A stretch of DNA of 64,000 nucleotides, from positions 62,001 through 126,000 of the forward strand of contig CAVQBE010000027.1 of NCBI GenBank assembly GCA_963710675.1, in the 5' to 3' direction. Made by a program: the position numbers and the translations under genes. This document shows positions 35,377-43,124 of the stretch, one piece after another; within the stretch, counting starts at the first letter, position 1, and every line of letters starts with the position of its first letter. Source of the stretch: JACCZX01 sp963710675 (GTDB lineage: Bacteria > Pseudomonadota > Gammaproteobacteria > Burkholderiales > Burkholderiaceae_F). The notes under the pieces are model-generated. The model was given only the letters and a program-made list of their open reading frames with translations, had not been told where the DNA came from and ran no database searches.

Positions 35377-36756
35377 ATGGCGCTTGACTTCGGCGATACA
35401 AATGCAGAAAGCACGCGGGCTGCGCTGACAGTTTCCGCGCTGAACCGCGCGGTTTCGGGCTTGCTTCAACGAAGCTTCCCATTGGTGCGGGTTCGCGGCG
35501 AGATTGCAAATCTGACGCGCGCCGCTAGCGGACATTGGTATTTTGTTCTTAAGGACGATCAGGCGCAGGCGCGCTGCGTAATGTTCCGCGCGCGGAACCA
35601 ACTGCTCGGCTGGACGCCGCGCGACGGCGACGACGTCGAGGTAAGCGCCGTCGTTTCATTGTACGAGGCGCGGGGCGAATTTCAGTTGAGCGTCGAGTCG
35701 ATGCGCCGTGCCGGGCAGGGCAGGCTGTTTGAAGAGTTCTTGCGCCTCAAAGCGCAATTGGCGTCCGAGGGGCTATTTGCTGGCGAGCGCAAGCGTTCGC
35801 TGCCCCGGATACCGCGCCGGGTGGCCGTGGTGACATCGATGCAAGCGGCGGCGCTCTCGGATGTCATCACGGCGCTTTGTCGGCGCGCTTCGTATGTCGG
35901 CGTCATCGTTTGTCCGGTTCCCGTCCAAGGCCCCGGCGCCGGTAGTCAGATCGCTGCAATGCTTAGGAAAGTATCGAGGCGCGCAGCAGGGGACCGGGTT
36001 GATGTCGTCCTGTTAGTGCGCGGCGGTGGCTCCATCGAAGACCTTTGGGCTTTTAATGAGGAAGTTGTGGCTCGCGCGATTGTGTCCTGCACTGTTCCAG
36101 TGGTTGTTGGTGTTGGTCACGAAAGCGACATCACGATTGCCGACTTTGCGGCTGACGTTCGAGCCCCAACACCGACAGCGGCTGCGGAGCTCGTTGCGCC
36201 GGGCGGCGCAACGCTGCAGGCGGATATTCAACGGTGTGTCGACCAACTTCAGCGGCTGCAAGTATTGCGGGTGCAAGCGTTGGGGCAGAGGCTGGATTAT
36301 GCGCAGCGAACACTGGCCAAGCCACGCATGCCGCTTCTTGCGCTCGACCACAGGCTGCGATCGCTGCAGCCGCGTGCGGTGCGGGCGCTAGGCGATGCGC
36401 TGAATGCGCGCCGTGCGCAATTGGCGGCGCTGAGAGAACGACTGCTCGGATGGCGCCGCATACGCCTCGCTGTGGAACCGAATGAACGCGTCGCGGCGCT
36501 GGCTGCTCACCTGGCGCGTAGTCTGAACCTTCATTCGATGCGCTTGACCTCCATGACTGCGCGGCTGCACGCGATCGATCCGTATGCCGTGCTTGCGCGT
36601 GGGTACACCATTGCGCTCAAACCCGACGGTCACGCGGTCAGCGACGCCGCCCAGTTGCGGAGCAACGAGAAGCTGCGGCTACTGTTTGCTCGAGGCCAGG
36701 CGCGCGTGCTGGTGCAATCAGTGCTTGCCGATGATCGAAGCGACGGCGAGCGATAG
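35377..36756 (+). CDS. xseA: Exodeoxyribonuclease VII large subunit
   Basis: 459 residues from the ATG at 35377 (MALDFGDTNAESTRAALTVS); a GTG at 35350 would add nine. The N-terminal OB-fold has VRVRGEIANLTRAASGHWYF and RCVMFRARNQLLGW. The catalytic domain follows: RIPRRVAVVTSMQAAALSDV, VPVQGPGAGSQIAAMLRKV, VVLLVRGGGSIEDLWAFNEE, and VPVVVGVGHESDITIADFAA, followed by a long helical, coiled-coil region and a C-terminal DPYAVLARGYTIAL. It degrades single-stranded DNA into oligonucleotides together with XseB, which is not in this window. sodB lies 56 bp downstream. The frame is intact. Confidence 0.96.
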   Translation: MALDFGDTNAESTRAALTVSALNRAVSGLLQRSFPLVRVRGEIANLTRAASGHWYFVLKDDQAQARCVMFRARNQLLGWTPRDGDDVEVSAVVSLYEARGEFQLSVESMRRAGQGRLFEEFLRLKAQLASEGLFAGERKRSLPRIPRRVAVVTSMQAAALSDVITALCRRASYVGVIVCPVPVQGPGAGSQIAAMLRKVSRRAAGDRVDVVLLVRGGGSIEDLWAFNEEVVARAIVSCTVPVVVGVGHESDITIADFAADVRAPTPTAAAELVAPGGATLQADIQRCVDQLQRLQVLRVQALGQRLDYAQRTLAKPRMPLLALDHRLRSLQPRAVRALGDALNARRAQLAALRERLLGWRRIRLAVEPNERVAALAAHLARSLNLHSMRLTSMTARLHAIDPYAVLARGYTIALKPDGHAVSDAAQLRSNEKLRLLFARGQARVLVQSVLADDRSDGER

Positions 36757-36812
36757 AATCGCCTATCGCCTGTACGGTCCGCCGTGCATACCCATTTACA
36801 ACCGAGGACACG

Positions 36813-37391
36813 ATGGAACACACACTGCCGCCACTGCCCTATCCGAAGGACGCGCTTGAGCCGCATATGTCGAAGGAAACATTCGAGTATCACTACGGCA
36901 AGCACCACCAGGCTTACGTCACCAACTTAAACAATCTGATCAAGGGCACTGAGTTCGAGAACATGCCGCTTGAAGACATCATCCGCAAGTCGTCTGGTGG
37001 TGTGTTCAACAACTCGGCGCAGGTTTGGAATCACACATTCTTCTGGAACTGCATGGCGCCGAAAGGTGGTGGCGAACCGAAAGGAGCACTCGCCGACGCC
37101 ATTAGTAAAAAGTGGGGTACCTTTGCGGCCTTCAAGGAACAGTTCGCCAAGAGTGCGGTCGGCAACTTTGGCTCGGGCTGGACCTGGCTGGTGAAGAAGG
37201 GCGACGGCGTGGATATCGTCAACACCAGCAATGCGGGAACGCCGCTGACGACGGCTGACAAGCCCTTGCTTACGCTCGATGTGTGGGAACACGCCTATTA
37301 CATTGATCATCGCAACGCACGGCCCAAGTTTGTCGAGACCTTTTTTGCAAATCTGGTCAGTTGGGACTTCGCTTCGAAGAACTACCAATGA
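36813..37391 (+). CDS. sodB: Superoxide dismutase [Fe]
   Basis: 192 residues: MEHTLPPLPYPKDALEPHMS at the start, metal ligands His27 in YHYGKHHQAYV, the His in QVWNHTFFWNCM, and Asp plus His in TLDVWEHAYYIDHRNARPKF. The FGSGWTWLVKK block and the Gln pattern near GNFGSGW favour iron over manganese. It converts superoxide to peroxide in the cytosol; the peroxiredoxin at 23 kb could handle the product. It is convergent with the DUF192 gene; a hairpin without a U-tract lies between them. The frame is intact. Confidence 0.96.
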   Translation: MEHTLPPLPYPKDALEPHMSKETFEYHYGKHHQAYVTNLNNLIKGTEFENMPLEDIIRKSSGGVFNNSAQVWNHTFFWNCMAPKGGGEPKGALADAISKKWGTFAAFKEQFAKSAVGNFGSGWTWLVKKGDGVDIVNTSNAGTPLTTADKPLLTLDVWEHAYYIDHRNARPKFVETFFANLVSWDFASKNYQ

Positions 37392-37415
37392 AGGTCTGCT
37401 GCTAGAAGCAGACCT
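37392..37415. terminator. Hairpin between convergent sodB and DUF192 genes
   Basis: AGGTCTGCT and AGCAGACCT pair as a perfect 9-bp stem with a 6-base loop, beginning right after the sodB stop. No U-tract is present on either strand, so it may act as a weak bidirectional terminator or mRNA 3' stabiliser. Confidence 0.5.
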
Positions 37416-37422
37416 ACGCAAA

Positions 37423-37878
37423 TCAGCGCGGCGGCAGCCCGGTTATTTTGTTGCCAGCGGCGACGCCGCGTTTGGCAAACCACCCCTGCTCCATTTCGAG
37501 CGCGTAACGAATTGCCCGCGGCGGGCATGTGGATGCTTCACTTTTGGGCGCCATGTCAGCGATGCTGACGATCGTTCCGTCGTCCTCGACGAACGCGATC
37601 GACAACGGAATTAGCGTGTTGCGCATCCAGAAGCAGTGTTGGGACTTGTCTTCAAACACGAACACCATGCCGTGATTCGGGGCCAGACGCTCTCGCATCA
37701 TCAATCCGATTGTGCGCGACTGTGGGGTCGCCGCGACCTCGGCCGTGATCACATGGATTCCTGCGGTTAACTTCGTCGTACGCTGAGTCGGCTGGGGCAA
37801 TTGCTGCGAGAGCAGCGCGCCCGGCATCACAGCGCAAATGAAAAGAAGGAGCGAAGCAGCAATTCGGCGTTGGATCAT
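37423..37878 (-). CDS. DUF192 domain exported protein
   Basis: 151 residues. A signal peptide (RRIAASLLLFICAVMPGALL, then SQQL) precedes a DUF192 domain: VAATPQSRTIGLMMRERLAP, NHGMVFVFEDKSQHCFWMRN, TLIPLSIAFVEDDGTIVSIA and the C-terminal YALEMEQGWFAKRGVAAGNK. The GLMxRxxLxxxxGMxFxF and MxNTxIPLD-like blocks are family hallmarks. Members are widespread small periplasmic proteins with no firmly assigned activity. It is divergent from icd across about 180 bp and convergent with sodB. The frame is intact. Confidence 0.92.
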   Translation of the reverse strand: MIQRRIAASLLLFICAVMPGALLSQQLPQPTQRTTKLTAGIHVITAEVAATPQSRTIGLMMRERLAPNHGMVFVFEDKSQHCFWMRNTLIPLSIAFVEDDGTIVSIADMAPKSEASTCPPRAIRYALEMEQGWFAKRGVAAGNKITGLPPR

Positions 37879-38058
37879 TTCTTACTGTAACGCGGGAAAG
37901 AAAGGGCACGCAGCATTGCCTTTCACTGCTGCTCGGCTGCGTTCACCGCATTGGTCAGCGTCAAAAACGGCCTTGAACCAGCGATCGTTGACAGCTGTCA
38001 CGTAGCGAAATCCGGCGGTGGGTAAACTCGCAGGAAAATAAACCGCACTGGAGACTTA

Positions 38059-39306
38059 ATGGCTCAGCATATAAACGTGCCCACCACCGGGCAGAAAATT
38101 ACCGTCAATAAGGACTACACACTCAACGTTCCGGATCAGCCGATCCTGCCATTTATCGAAGGTGATGGAACTGGTGTCGACATCACACCGGTGATGATCA
38201 AGGTGGTGGATGCCGCTGTAGCCAAAGCGTACGGAGGCAAGAAAAAAATTGCCTGGATGGAAGTGTTTGCAGGTGAAAAGTCGACCAAGGTTTACGGACC
38301 CGACGTTTGGCTTCCGGAAGAAACCCTTGCTGTTTTGCGCGACTACGTCGTTTCGATCAAGGGGCCACTGACAACACCGGTCGGAGGCGGCATCCGGTCC
38401 ATCAACGTGGCGCTGCGCCAAGAGCTTGATCTGTATGTCTGCCTTCGCCCGGTGCGCTACTTCAAAGGTGTGCCGAGCCCATTGAAAGAGCCGGAAAAGA
38501 CAGACATGGTGATCTTCCGTGAAAACTCCGAAGATATTTATGCCGGCATCGAGTACGAAGCTCAGAGTGACAAGGCGAAAAAGCTGATCGAGTTTTTGCA
38601 GACTGACATGGGAGTCAAGAAAATCCGGTTCCCCATGACGTCAGGCATCGGCATCAAACCGGTTTCGATCGAAGGTACCGAGCGCCTGGTGCGTCGAGCG
38701 TTCCAGTATGCGATCAGTAACAAGCGCAAGAGCGTCACGCTGGTGCATAAGGGCAACATCATGAAGTACACCGAAGGCGCATTCGCCAAATGGGGCTATG
38801 CGCTGGCGCAAAAGGAGTTTGGCGCGCAATTGCTCGATGGCGGCCCATGGATGACGATCAAGGCAGCGCATGGCGACATTGTCGTCAAGGATGTGATCGC
38901 CGATGCTTTTCTACAACAGATTCTGCTGCGTCCGGCCGAGTACGACGTTATCGCCACGATGAATCTGAACGGCGACTACATCTCTGATGCACTGGCTGCT
39001 CAGGTAGGCGGCATCGGCATCGCACCGGGGGCCAACATGTCAGACACGGTCGCTGTATTCGAAGCCACGCACGGCACGGCACCTAAATATGCCGGCAAGG
39101 ACTATGTAAACCCCGGTTCGGAGATCTTGTCTGCCGAAATGATGCTGCGACACATGGGGTGGGATGCAGCGGCCGATCTGATCATCAGCTCGATGGAAAA
39201 AGCCATCCTGAGCAAGAAGGTGACTTACGACTTCGCGCGCCAGATGCCAGGCGCGACGCAGGTCAGTTGCTCCGGCTTCGGGGAAGTGATGATCGCGAAT
39301 ATGTAG
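38059..39306 (+). CDS. icd: NADP-dependent isocitrate dehydrogenase
   Basis: 415 residues, like the E. coli-type enzyme (416). Visible are LPFIEGDGTGVDITPVMIKV at the start, GPLTTPVGGGIRSINVALRQ with the isocitrate-binding Ser of GGGIRSxNV, LRPVRYFKGVPSP, IFRENSEDIYAGIEYEAQS, VTLVHKGNIMKYTEGAFAKW and IAPGANMSDTVAVFEATHGT with the NADP-binding region. It decarboxylates isocitrate to 2-oxoglutarate in the citric acid cycle. The phosphorylatable Ser of the AceK-regulated enzyme is conserved in the GGIRS loop. A cold-shock gene converges on it; a terminator lies between. The frame is intact. Confidence 0.97.
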   Translation: MAQHINVPTTGQKITVNKDYTLNVPDQPILPFIEGDGTGVDITPVMIKVVDAAVAKAYGGKKKIAWMEVFAGEKSTKVYGPDVWLPEETLAVLRDYVVSIKGPLTTPVGGGIRSINVALRQELDLYVCLRPVRYFKGVPSPLKEPEKTDMVIFRENSEDIYAGIEYEAQSDKAKKLIEFLQTDMGVKKIRFPMTSGIGIKPVSIEGTERLVRRAFQYAISNKRKSVTLVHKGNIMKYTEGAFAKWGYALAQKEFGAQLLDGGPWMTIKAAHGDIVVKDVIADAFLQQILLRPAEYDVIATMNLNGDYISDALAAQVGGIGIAPGANMSDTVAVFEATHGTAPKYAGKDYVNPGSEILSAEMMLRHMGWDAAADLIISSMEKAILSKKVTYDFARQMPGATQVSCSGFGEVMIANM

Positions 39307-39329
39307 CGGCCTGCAGCACCGCACATACC

Positions 39330-39363
39330 GAAAAAGAAACAAAGCCCCGCCGCAGCGGGGCTT
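39330..39363 (-). terminator. Rho-independent terminator of the cold-shock gene
   Basis: AAGCCCCGC-CGCA-GCGGGGCTT is a perfect 9-bp stem. On the minus strand it is followed by TTTGTTTCTTTTT, so it ends the cold-shock transcript. It may also slow read-through from icd on the plus strand. Confidence 0.8.
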
Positions 39364-39377
39364 ATACAGCGGAAAGT

Positions 39378-39581
39378 TTATCCGCCGGTAATGTTCGATG
39401 CCTGCTTGCCTTTTGGGCCCTGCACGACTTCAAAATTTACCTTCTGGCCTTCTTTGAGCGTCTTGAAGCCATTCATATTGATGGCCGAGAAGTGGGCGAA
39501 CAAGTCTTCACCCCCATCGTCCGGCGTAATAAAGCCGAACCCCTTGGCATCATTGAACCATTTAACCGTTCCAGTCGACAT
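39378..39581 (-). CDS. Cold-shock protein (CspA/CspD family)
   Basis: 67 residues from the ATG at 39581 (MSTGTVKWFNDAKGFGFITP). Both RNA-binding motifs are present: RNP1-like KGFGFI and RNP2-like DLFAHFSAI, then GQKVNFEVVQGPKGKQASNI. It binds single-stranded RNA and DNA and melts RNA structure. An upstream in-frame start at 39602 is less likely. Placement beside clpS-clpA matches the frequent cspD-clpS-clpA cluster of proteobacteria, but here cspD-like and clpS point away from each other across 480 bp, so I leave the symbol open. The frame is intact. Confidence 0.93.
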   Translation of the reverse strand: MSTGTVKWFNDAKGFGFITPDDGGEDLFAHFSAINMNGFKTLKEGQKVNFEVVQGPKGKQASNITGG

Positions 39582-40063
39582 TCCCTCACCCCTCCACGAC
39601 AAAGACGAGGCAGTCCCGCTATCCCACGCTCACGCGCAGTAGCGTTCTGCCCACCTGCCACCCGCACTCAACGACTTCGTTGGTGCTGTCGCACCCGGGC
39701 AACAATCCGCCCTGGCGCTGACGCCGCGATTGTTCGAGTAAATCCGGCGGCGGTCAATAGCGCTGCGCACAACATTTGACGGATGTTTTTCGGCGTCCTG
39801 GCCGAAGTATTTGTCCGAACTGTCATCGCAAACCGCGTACAAACGGTTAATGACAGGGCAAGTGCAGTCGATCTTGAAGAAGCTGCGGCAAGAACAAATG
39901 TGTTGCGCGCCGTACCGAGTGTTTGCGAAAGCACGCGTGTTTTCCCTCGCCAATTCGAGGTTTGTACACGGTTGAATAAACGGTCTGCGTACCGATTTAC
40001 CGTATGATTGGTACGCTATTTGTATCCCGTGTTGGATGGTCGATTTGCATAGAATGCGGCCAG
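39582..40063. other. Divergent gene-free region between the cold-shock gene and clpS
   Basis: About 480 bp. The part next to the cold-shock gene probably encodes its mRNA leader, as such genes often have long ones. The part before clpS is richer in A+T and holds the 7-bp inverted repeat at 39987-40016. No open frame here looks protein-coding. Confidence 0.5.
39987..40016. promoter_or_regulatory. Inverted repeat upstream of clpS
   Basis: GCGTACC and GGTACGC form a perfect 7-bp inverted repeat separated by 16 bases, ending 47 bp before the clpS start. A TATGAT box lies inside the spacer. The spacing suits a dimeric regulator; which one is unknown. Confidence 0.35.
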
Positions 40064-40372
40064 ATGAGTGAGCGGTTGGGCGAAGGCACCGTCGTCGAGA
40101 AGCAGACTTCTCGCGTCAAGCCACCGCCCATTTATCAAGTGGTTCTGCTGAACGATGACTACACACCGATGGAATTCGTGGTCGGAGTTCTGCAGAAGTT
40201 CTTCGGCAAAGGGAGAGAGCAAGCAACTCAGATCATGCTGAAGGTTCATCACGAAGGACGCGGCGTGTGCGGCGTCTATCCGCGCGATATCGCAGCGACC
40301 AAGGTCGAGCAAGTCTGCAGTTATTCACGCCAGCATCAGCATCCGCTGCAGTGCGTGATGGAGGAAGCATGA
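40064..40372 (+). CDS. clpS: ATP-dependent Clp protease adaptor ClpS
   Basis: 102 residues from the ATG at 40064 (MSERLGEGTVVEKQTSRVKP). The fold is complete: PPIYQVVLLNDDYTPMEFVV with the N-degron-pocket Asn-Asp of LLNDDYTPMEF, GREQATQIMLKVHHEGRGVC and VEQVCSYSRQHQHPLQCVME. ClpS delivers proteins with hydrophobic N-terminal residues to ClpAP. It overlaps clpA by four bases (ATGA), so the two are coupled. The longer open frame back to 40004 adds a segment unlike ClpS. The frame is intact. Confidence 0.96.
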   Translation: MSERLGEGTVVEKQTSRVKPPPIYQVVLLNDDYTPMEFVVGVLQKFFGKGREQATQIMLKVHHEGRGVCGVYPRDIAATKVEQVCSYSRQHQHPLQCVMEEA

Positions 40373-42675
40373 TCGCCCAGGAACTCGAAGTCAGTCTGCA
40401 CATGGCCTTTGTCGAGGCCCGACAGGCGCGACACGAATTCATTACCGTTGAGCATCTCCTATTGGCGTTGCTCGATAACCCATCGGCCGCAGAAGTTCTG
40501 CGTGCCTGCGCGTGCAATATCGATGATCTGCGCAAGAATCTGCAGAACTTCATCGCGGACAACACGCCGATTCTCCCGCCTAACTCGGAAGCCGATACGC
40601 AACCGACACTGGGGTTTCAGCGCGTGATTCAGCGCGCCATCATGCACGTGCAAAGCACCAGCAACGGCAAGAAGGAAGTGACTGGCGCCAATGTGCTCGT
40701 TGCCATTTTCGGCGAGAAGGATTCGCATGCTGTTTATTACCTGCATCAGCAGGGAGTGACACGGCTCGATGTCGTCAATTTTATTTCGCACGGCATTACC
40801 AAGGCGGGGCAGGGCGAAGAAAAAGCGAAGCCAGGCTCAGAGGAAGCCGCGGAAGGCGATGGCAAGGATCAGCCGTCGGCCCTTGAGCAATACACACAAA
40901 ATCTGAATGCGCTTGCTAAAGAAGGAAAGATCGATCCGCTGATCGGCCGTGAACCCGAGGTCGAGCGTGTGATTCAGATTCTGTGCCGTCGCCGGAAGAA
41001 CAATCCTTTGCTTGTCGGTGAAGCCGGTGTCGGCAAAACCGCGATTGCTGAAGGCTTGGCATGGCGCATCTTTAAAGGTGATGTGCCCGAAATTCTTGAG
41101 AAATCCAGCGTGTACTCGCTCGATATGGGTGCACTGCTGGCGGGGACCAAGTACCGCGGTGATTTCGAGCAGCGGCTAAAGGCCGTACTGAAGCAGTTGA
41201 AGGCCAACGCCAACGCGATCCTGTTCATCGACGAAATTCATACGCTGATCGGCGCCGGTTCGGCGTCGGGCGGAACGCTTGACGCGTCCAACCTGCTTAA
41301 GCCGGCGCTTGCAAGCGGGCAGCTGAAGTGCATCGGCGCAACGACCTACAACGAATATCGCGGCATCTTCGAGAAGGATCATGCCCTGTCGCGCCGGTTC
41401 CAGAAGATCGACGTCATCGAGCCGACCATCCAGCAGACGATCGAGATCCTGAAAGGGTTGAAGTCGCGCTTCGAAGAACACCACGGCGTCAAGTACACAT
41501 CGAGCGCGATCGCCGCTGCGGCCGAGCTATCGGCCAAGTTCATCAACGATCGCCATTTGCCCGACAAAGCAATCGATGTGATCGACGAGGCGGGCGCTGC
41601 CCAGCGCATCCTGCCGAAGTCCAAGCAAAAGAAAACGATCGGCAAAACCGAAGTTGAAGAAATCATCTCGAAAATTGCCCGTATTCCGCCGCAGACGGTG
41701 TCGAGCGACGATCGTGCGCAGCTGAAGAATCTCGATCGCAATCTGAAAAACGTCGTGTTCGGTCAGGATCCCGCGATCGAAGCGCTATCGGCGGCAATCA
41801 AGATGGCGCGCTCGGGGCTGGGCAAGCCGGACAAGCCAATCGGCTCGTTCCTGTTCTCCGGTCCAACCGGGGTTGGCAAGACCGAGGTCGCTAAGCAGCT
41901 TGCCTTTACGCTGGGCATCGAGCTAATTCGGTTCGACATGTCGGAATACATGGAGCGGCACGCTGTCAGCCGCCTGATTGGCGCGCCGCCGGGCTACGTA
42001 GGGTTTGACCAGGGCGGCCTGTTGACCGAGGCGATCTCCAAGAAGCCGCACGCGGTGTTGTTGCTTGACGAGATAGAAAAAGCGCATCCAGACATCTTCA
42101 ACATCCTGCTGCAGGTAATGGATCACGGGACATTGACCGACAACAATGGGCGCAAGGCGGATTTCCGCAACGTGATCATCGTGATGACGACCAATGCTGG
42201 CGCCGAGTTGTTGCAGCGCGCCTCGATCGGTTTCTCGAACGCACGGGAGTCGGGCGACGAGATGGCCGACATCAAGCGCATGTTCACGCCGGAGTTCCGC
42301 AATCGGCTCGATGCGGTGATCTCATTCAAAGCGCTAAACGAGGAAATTATCCTGCGCGTCGTCGACAAGTTCCTGATGCAGCTCGAAGATCAGTTGCACG
42401 AAAAGAAAGTCGACATCCACTTTACCGATGCGCTGCGCAAGCATCTCGGCAAGAAAGGCTTTGACCCCATCATGGGGGCGCGCCCGATGGCACGTCTGAT
42501 TCAGGACACGATCCGACGCGCGTTGGCCGACGAGCTGTTGTTCGGAAAACTTCTGACCGGTGGGCGTGTGGATGTTGACGTCGACGACAAAGGCGAGATC
42601 AAACTCGATTTCCCGCCCAGCGATAACGGCGACGCGCCGCAGCCTGTGCAAGGCGAGCCCGTGCTCTCAGAATAG
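40369..42675 (+). CDS. clpA: ATP-dependent Clp protease ATP-binding subunit ClpA
   Basis: 768 residues. N-terminal Clp-N domain (EVSLHMAFVEARQARHEFIT, VEHLLLALLDNP); first AAA+ module with NPLLVGEAGVGKTAIAEGLA (Walker A), ANAILFIDEIHTLIGAGSAS (Walker B) and RRFQKIDVIEPTIQQT; second module with GSFLFSGPTGVGKTEVAKQL, AVLLLDEIEKAHPDIFNILL and a C-terminal IMGARPMARLIQDTIRRALA. The IGF/L-type ClpP-contact loop would be near KPDKPIGS or later. It unfolds substrates for ClpP, which is not in the window. A perfect terminator follows at 42759. The frame is intact throughout 2.3 kb. Confidence 0.97.
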   Translation: MIAQELEVSLHMAFVEARQARHEFITVEHLLLALLDNPSAAEVLRACACNIDDLRKNLQNFIADNTPILPPNSEADTQPTLGFQRVIQRAIMHVQSTSNGKKEVTGANVLVAIFGEKDSHAVYYLHQQGVTRLDVVNFISHGITKAGQGEEKAKPGSEEAAEGDGKDQPSALEQYTQNLNALAKEGKIDPLIGREPEVERVIQILCRRRKNNPLLVGEAGVGKTAIAEGLAWRIFKGDVPEILEKSSVYSLDMGALLAGTKYRGDFEQRLKAVLKQLKANANAILFIDEIHTLIGAGSASGGTLDASNLLKPALASGQLKCIGATTYNEYRGIFEKDHALSRRFQKIDVIEPTIQQTIEILKGLKSRFEEHHGVKYTSSAIAAAAELSAKFINDRHLPDKAIDVIDEAGAAQRILPKSKQKKTIGKTEVEEIISKIARIPPQTVSSDDRAQLKNLDRNLKNVVFGQDPAIEALSAAIKMARSGLGKPDKPIGSFLFSGPTGVGKTEVAKQLAFTLGIELIRFDMSEYMERHAVSRLIGAPPGYVGFDQGGLLTEAISKKPHAVLLLDEIEKAHPDIFNILLQVMDHGTLTDNNGRKADFRNVIIVMTTNAGAELLQRASIGFSNARESGDEMADIKRMFTPEFRNRLDAVISFKALNEEIILRVVDKFLMQLEDQLHEKKVDIHFTDALRKHLGKKGFDPIMGARPMARLIQDTIRRALADELLFGKLLTGGRVDVDVDDKGEIKLDFPPSDNGDAPQPVQGEPVLSE

Positions 42676-42758
42676 CAAGCGCATGGCGACCAGCAGAATA
42701 AGCTGATCAGAATGTCGTCCTAGCTATCGGTTGACGGCACGTTCGGATTGTCTCCACA

Positions 42759-42786
42759 ATGGCCCGCTTTGCGGGCCATTTTTTTC
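42759..42786 (+). terminator. Rho-independent terminator of clpSA
   Basis: ATGGCCCGC-TTT-GCGGGCCAT is a perfect 9-bp stem followed by seven T on the plus strand. It lies directly before the cytochrome gene and separates the two transcripts. Confidence 0.9.
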
Positions 42787-42797
42787 ACGGGGAGATC

Positions 42798-43115
42798 ATG
42801 AAAACAACAATGATGATGGCCGTTGTGCTCGCGCTGCCCCTTTGGGTTGGCGCGCAGCCCACGCCGGAGATCCAGTCGCGAACAACCGCGCTTCTCGCAT
42901 CCAATTGTGCCAACTGCCACGGCACTACCGGCAACGCGCAGGGGGCGATGCCTAATCTGGCGGGTCTGCAAAAAACTTATATCGTCGAGCAGATGCGCGC
43001 GTTTCGGGACGGCAAACGGCCAGCGACGATCATGCATCAACTAGCCAAGGGCTATACCGATCCACAGATAGAGTCGATCGCGGAATTCTTTTCGCGGCAG
43101 AAATTAACGCGCTAG
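42798..43115 (+). CDS. Small monoheme cytochrome c (candidate FccA/SoxE-like subunit)
   Basis: 105 residues from the ATG at 42798 (MKTTMMMAVVLALPLWVGAQ), with a GGGGAG ribosome-binding site. The signal peptide ends near VGAQ. The haem site is NCANCHGTTGN (CxxCH), and the sixth ligand is probably a Met among MHQLAKGYTDPQ or GAMPNLAGL. The GMPNLAGL-, YIVEQMRAFRDGKR- and QIESIAEFF-like blocks resemble the cytochrome c4/FccA group. It is periplasmic. Nine bases later the FAD subunit of a flavocytochrome-c sulfide dehydrogenase begins, so the pair probably forms a haem-flavin complex. The frame is intact. Confidence 0.88.
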   Translation: MKTTMMMAVVLALPLWVGAQPTPEIQSRTTALLASNCANCHGTTGNAQGAMPNLAGLQKTYIVEQMRAFRDGKRPATIMHQLAKGYTDPQIESIAEFFSRQKLTR

Positions 43116-43124
43116 GAAACAGCG

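Noticed and set aside
36750..36769. Inverted repeat GCGATAG/CTATCGC at the end of xseA as a terminator or operator before sodB.
   Set aside because: The stem is short, overlaps the xseA stop codon, has no U-tract, and could arise by chance.
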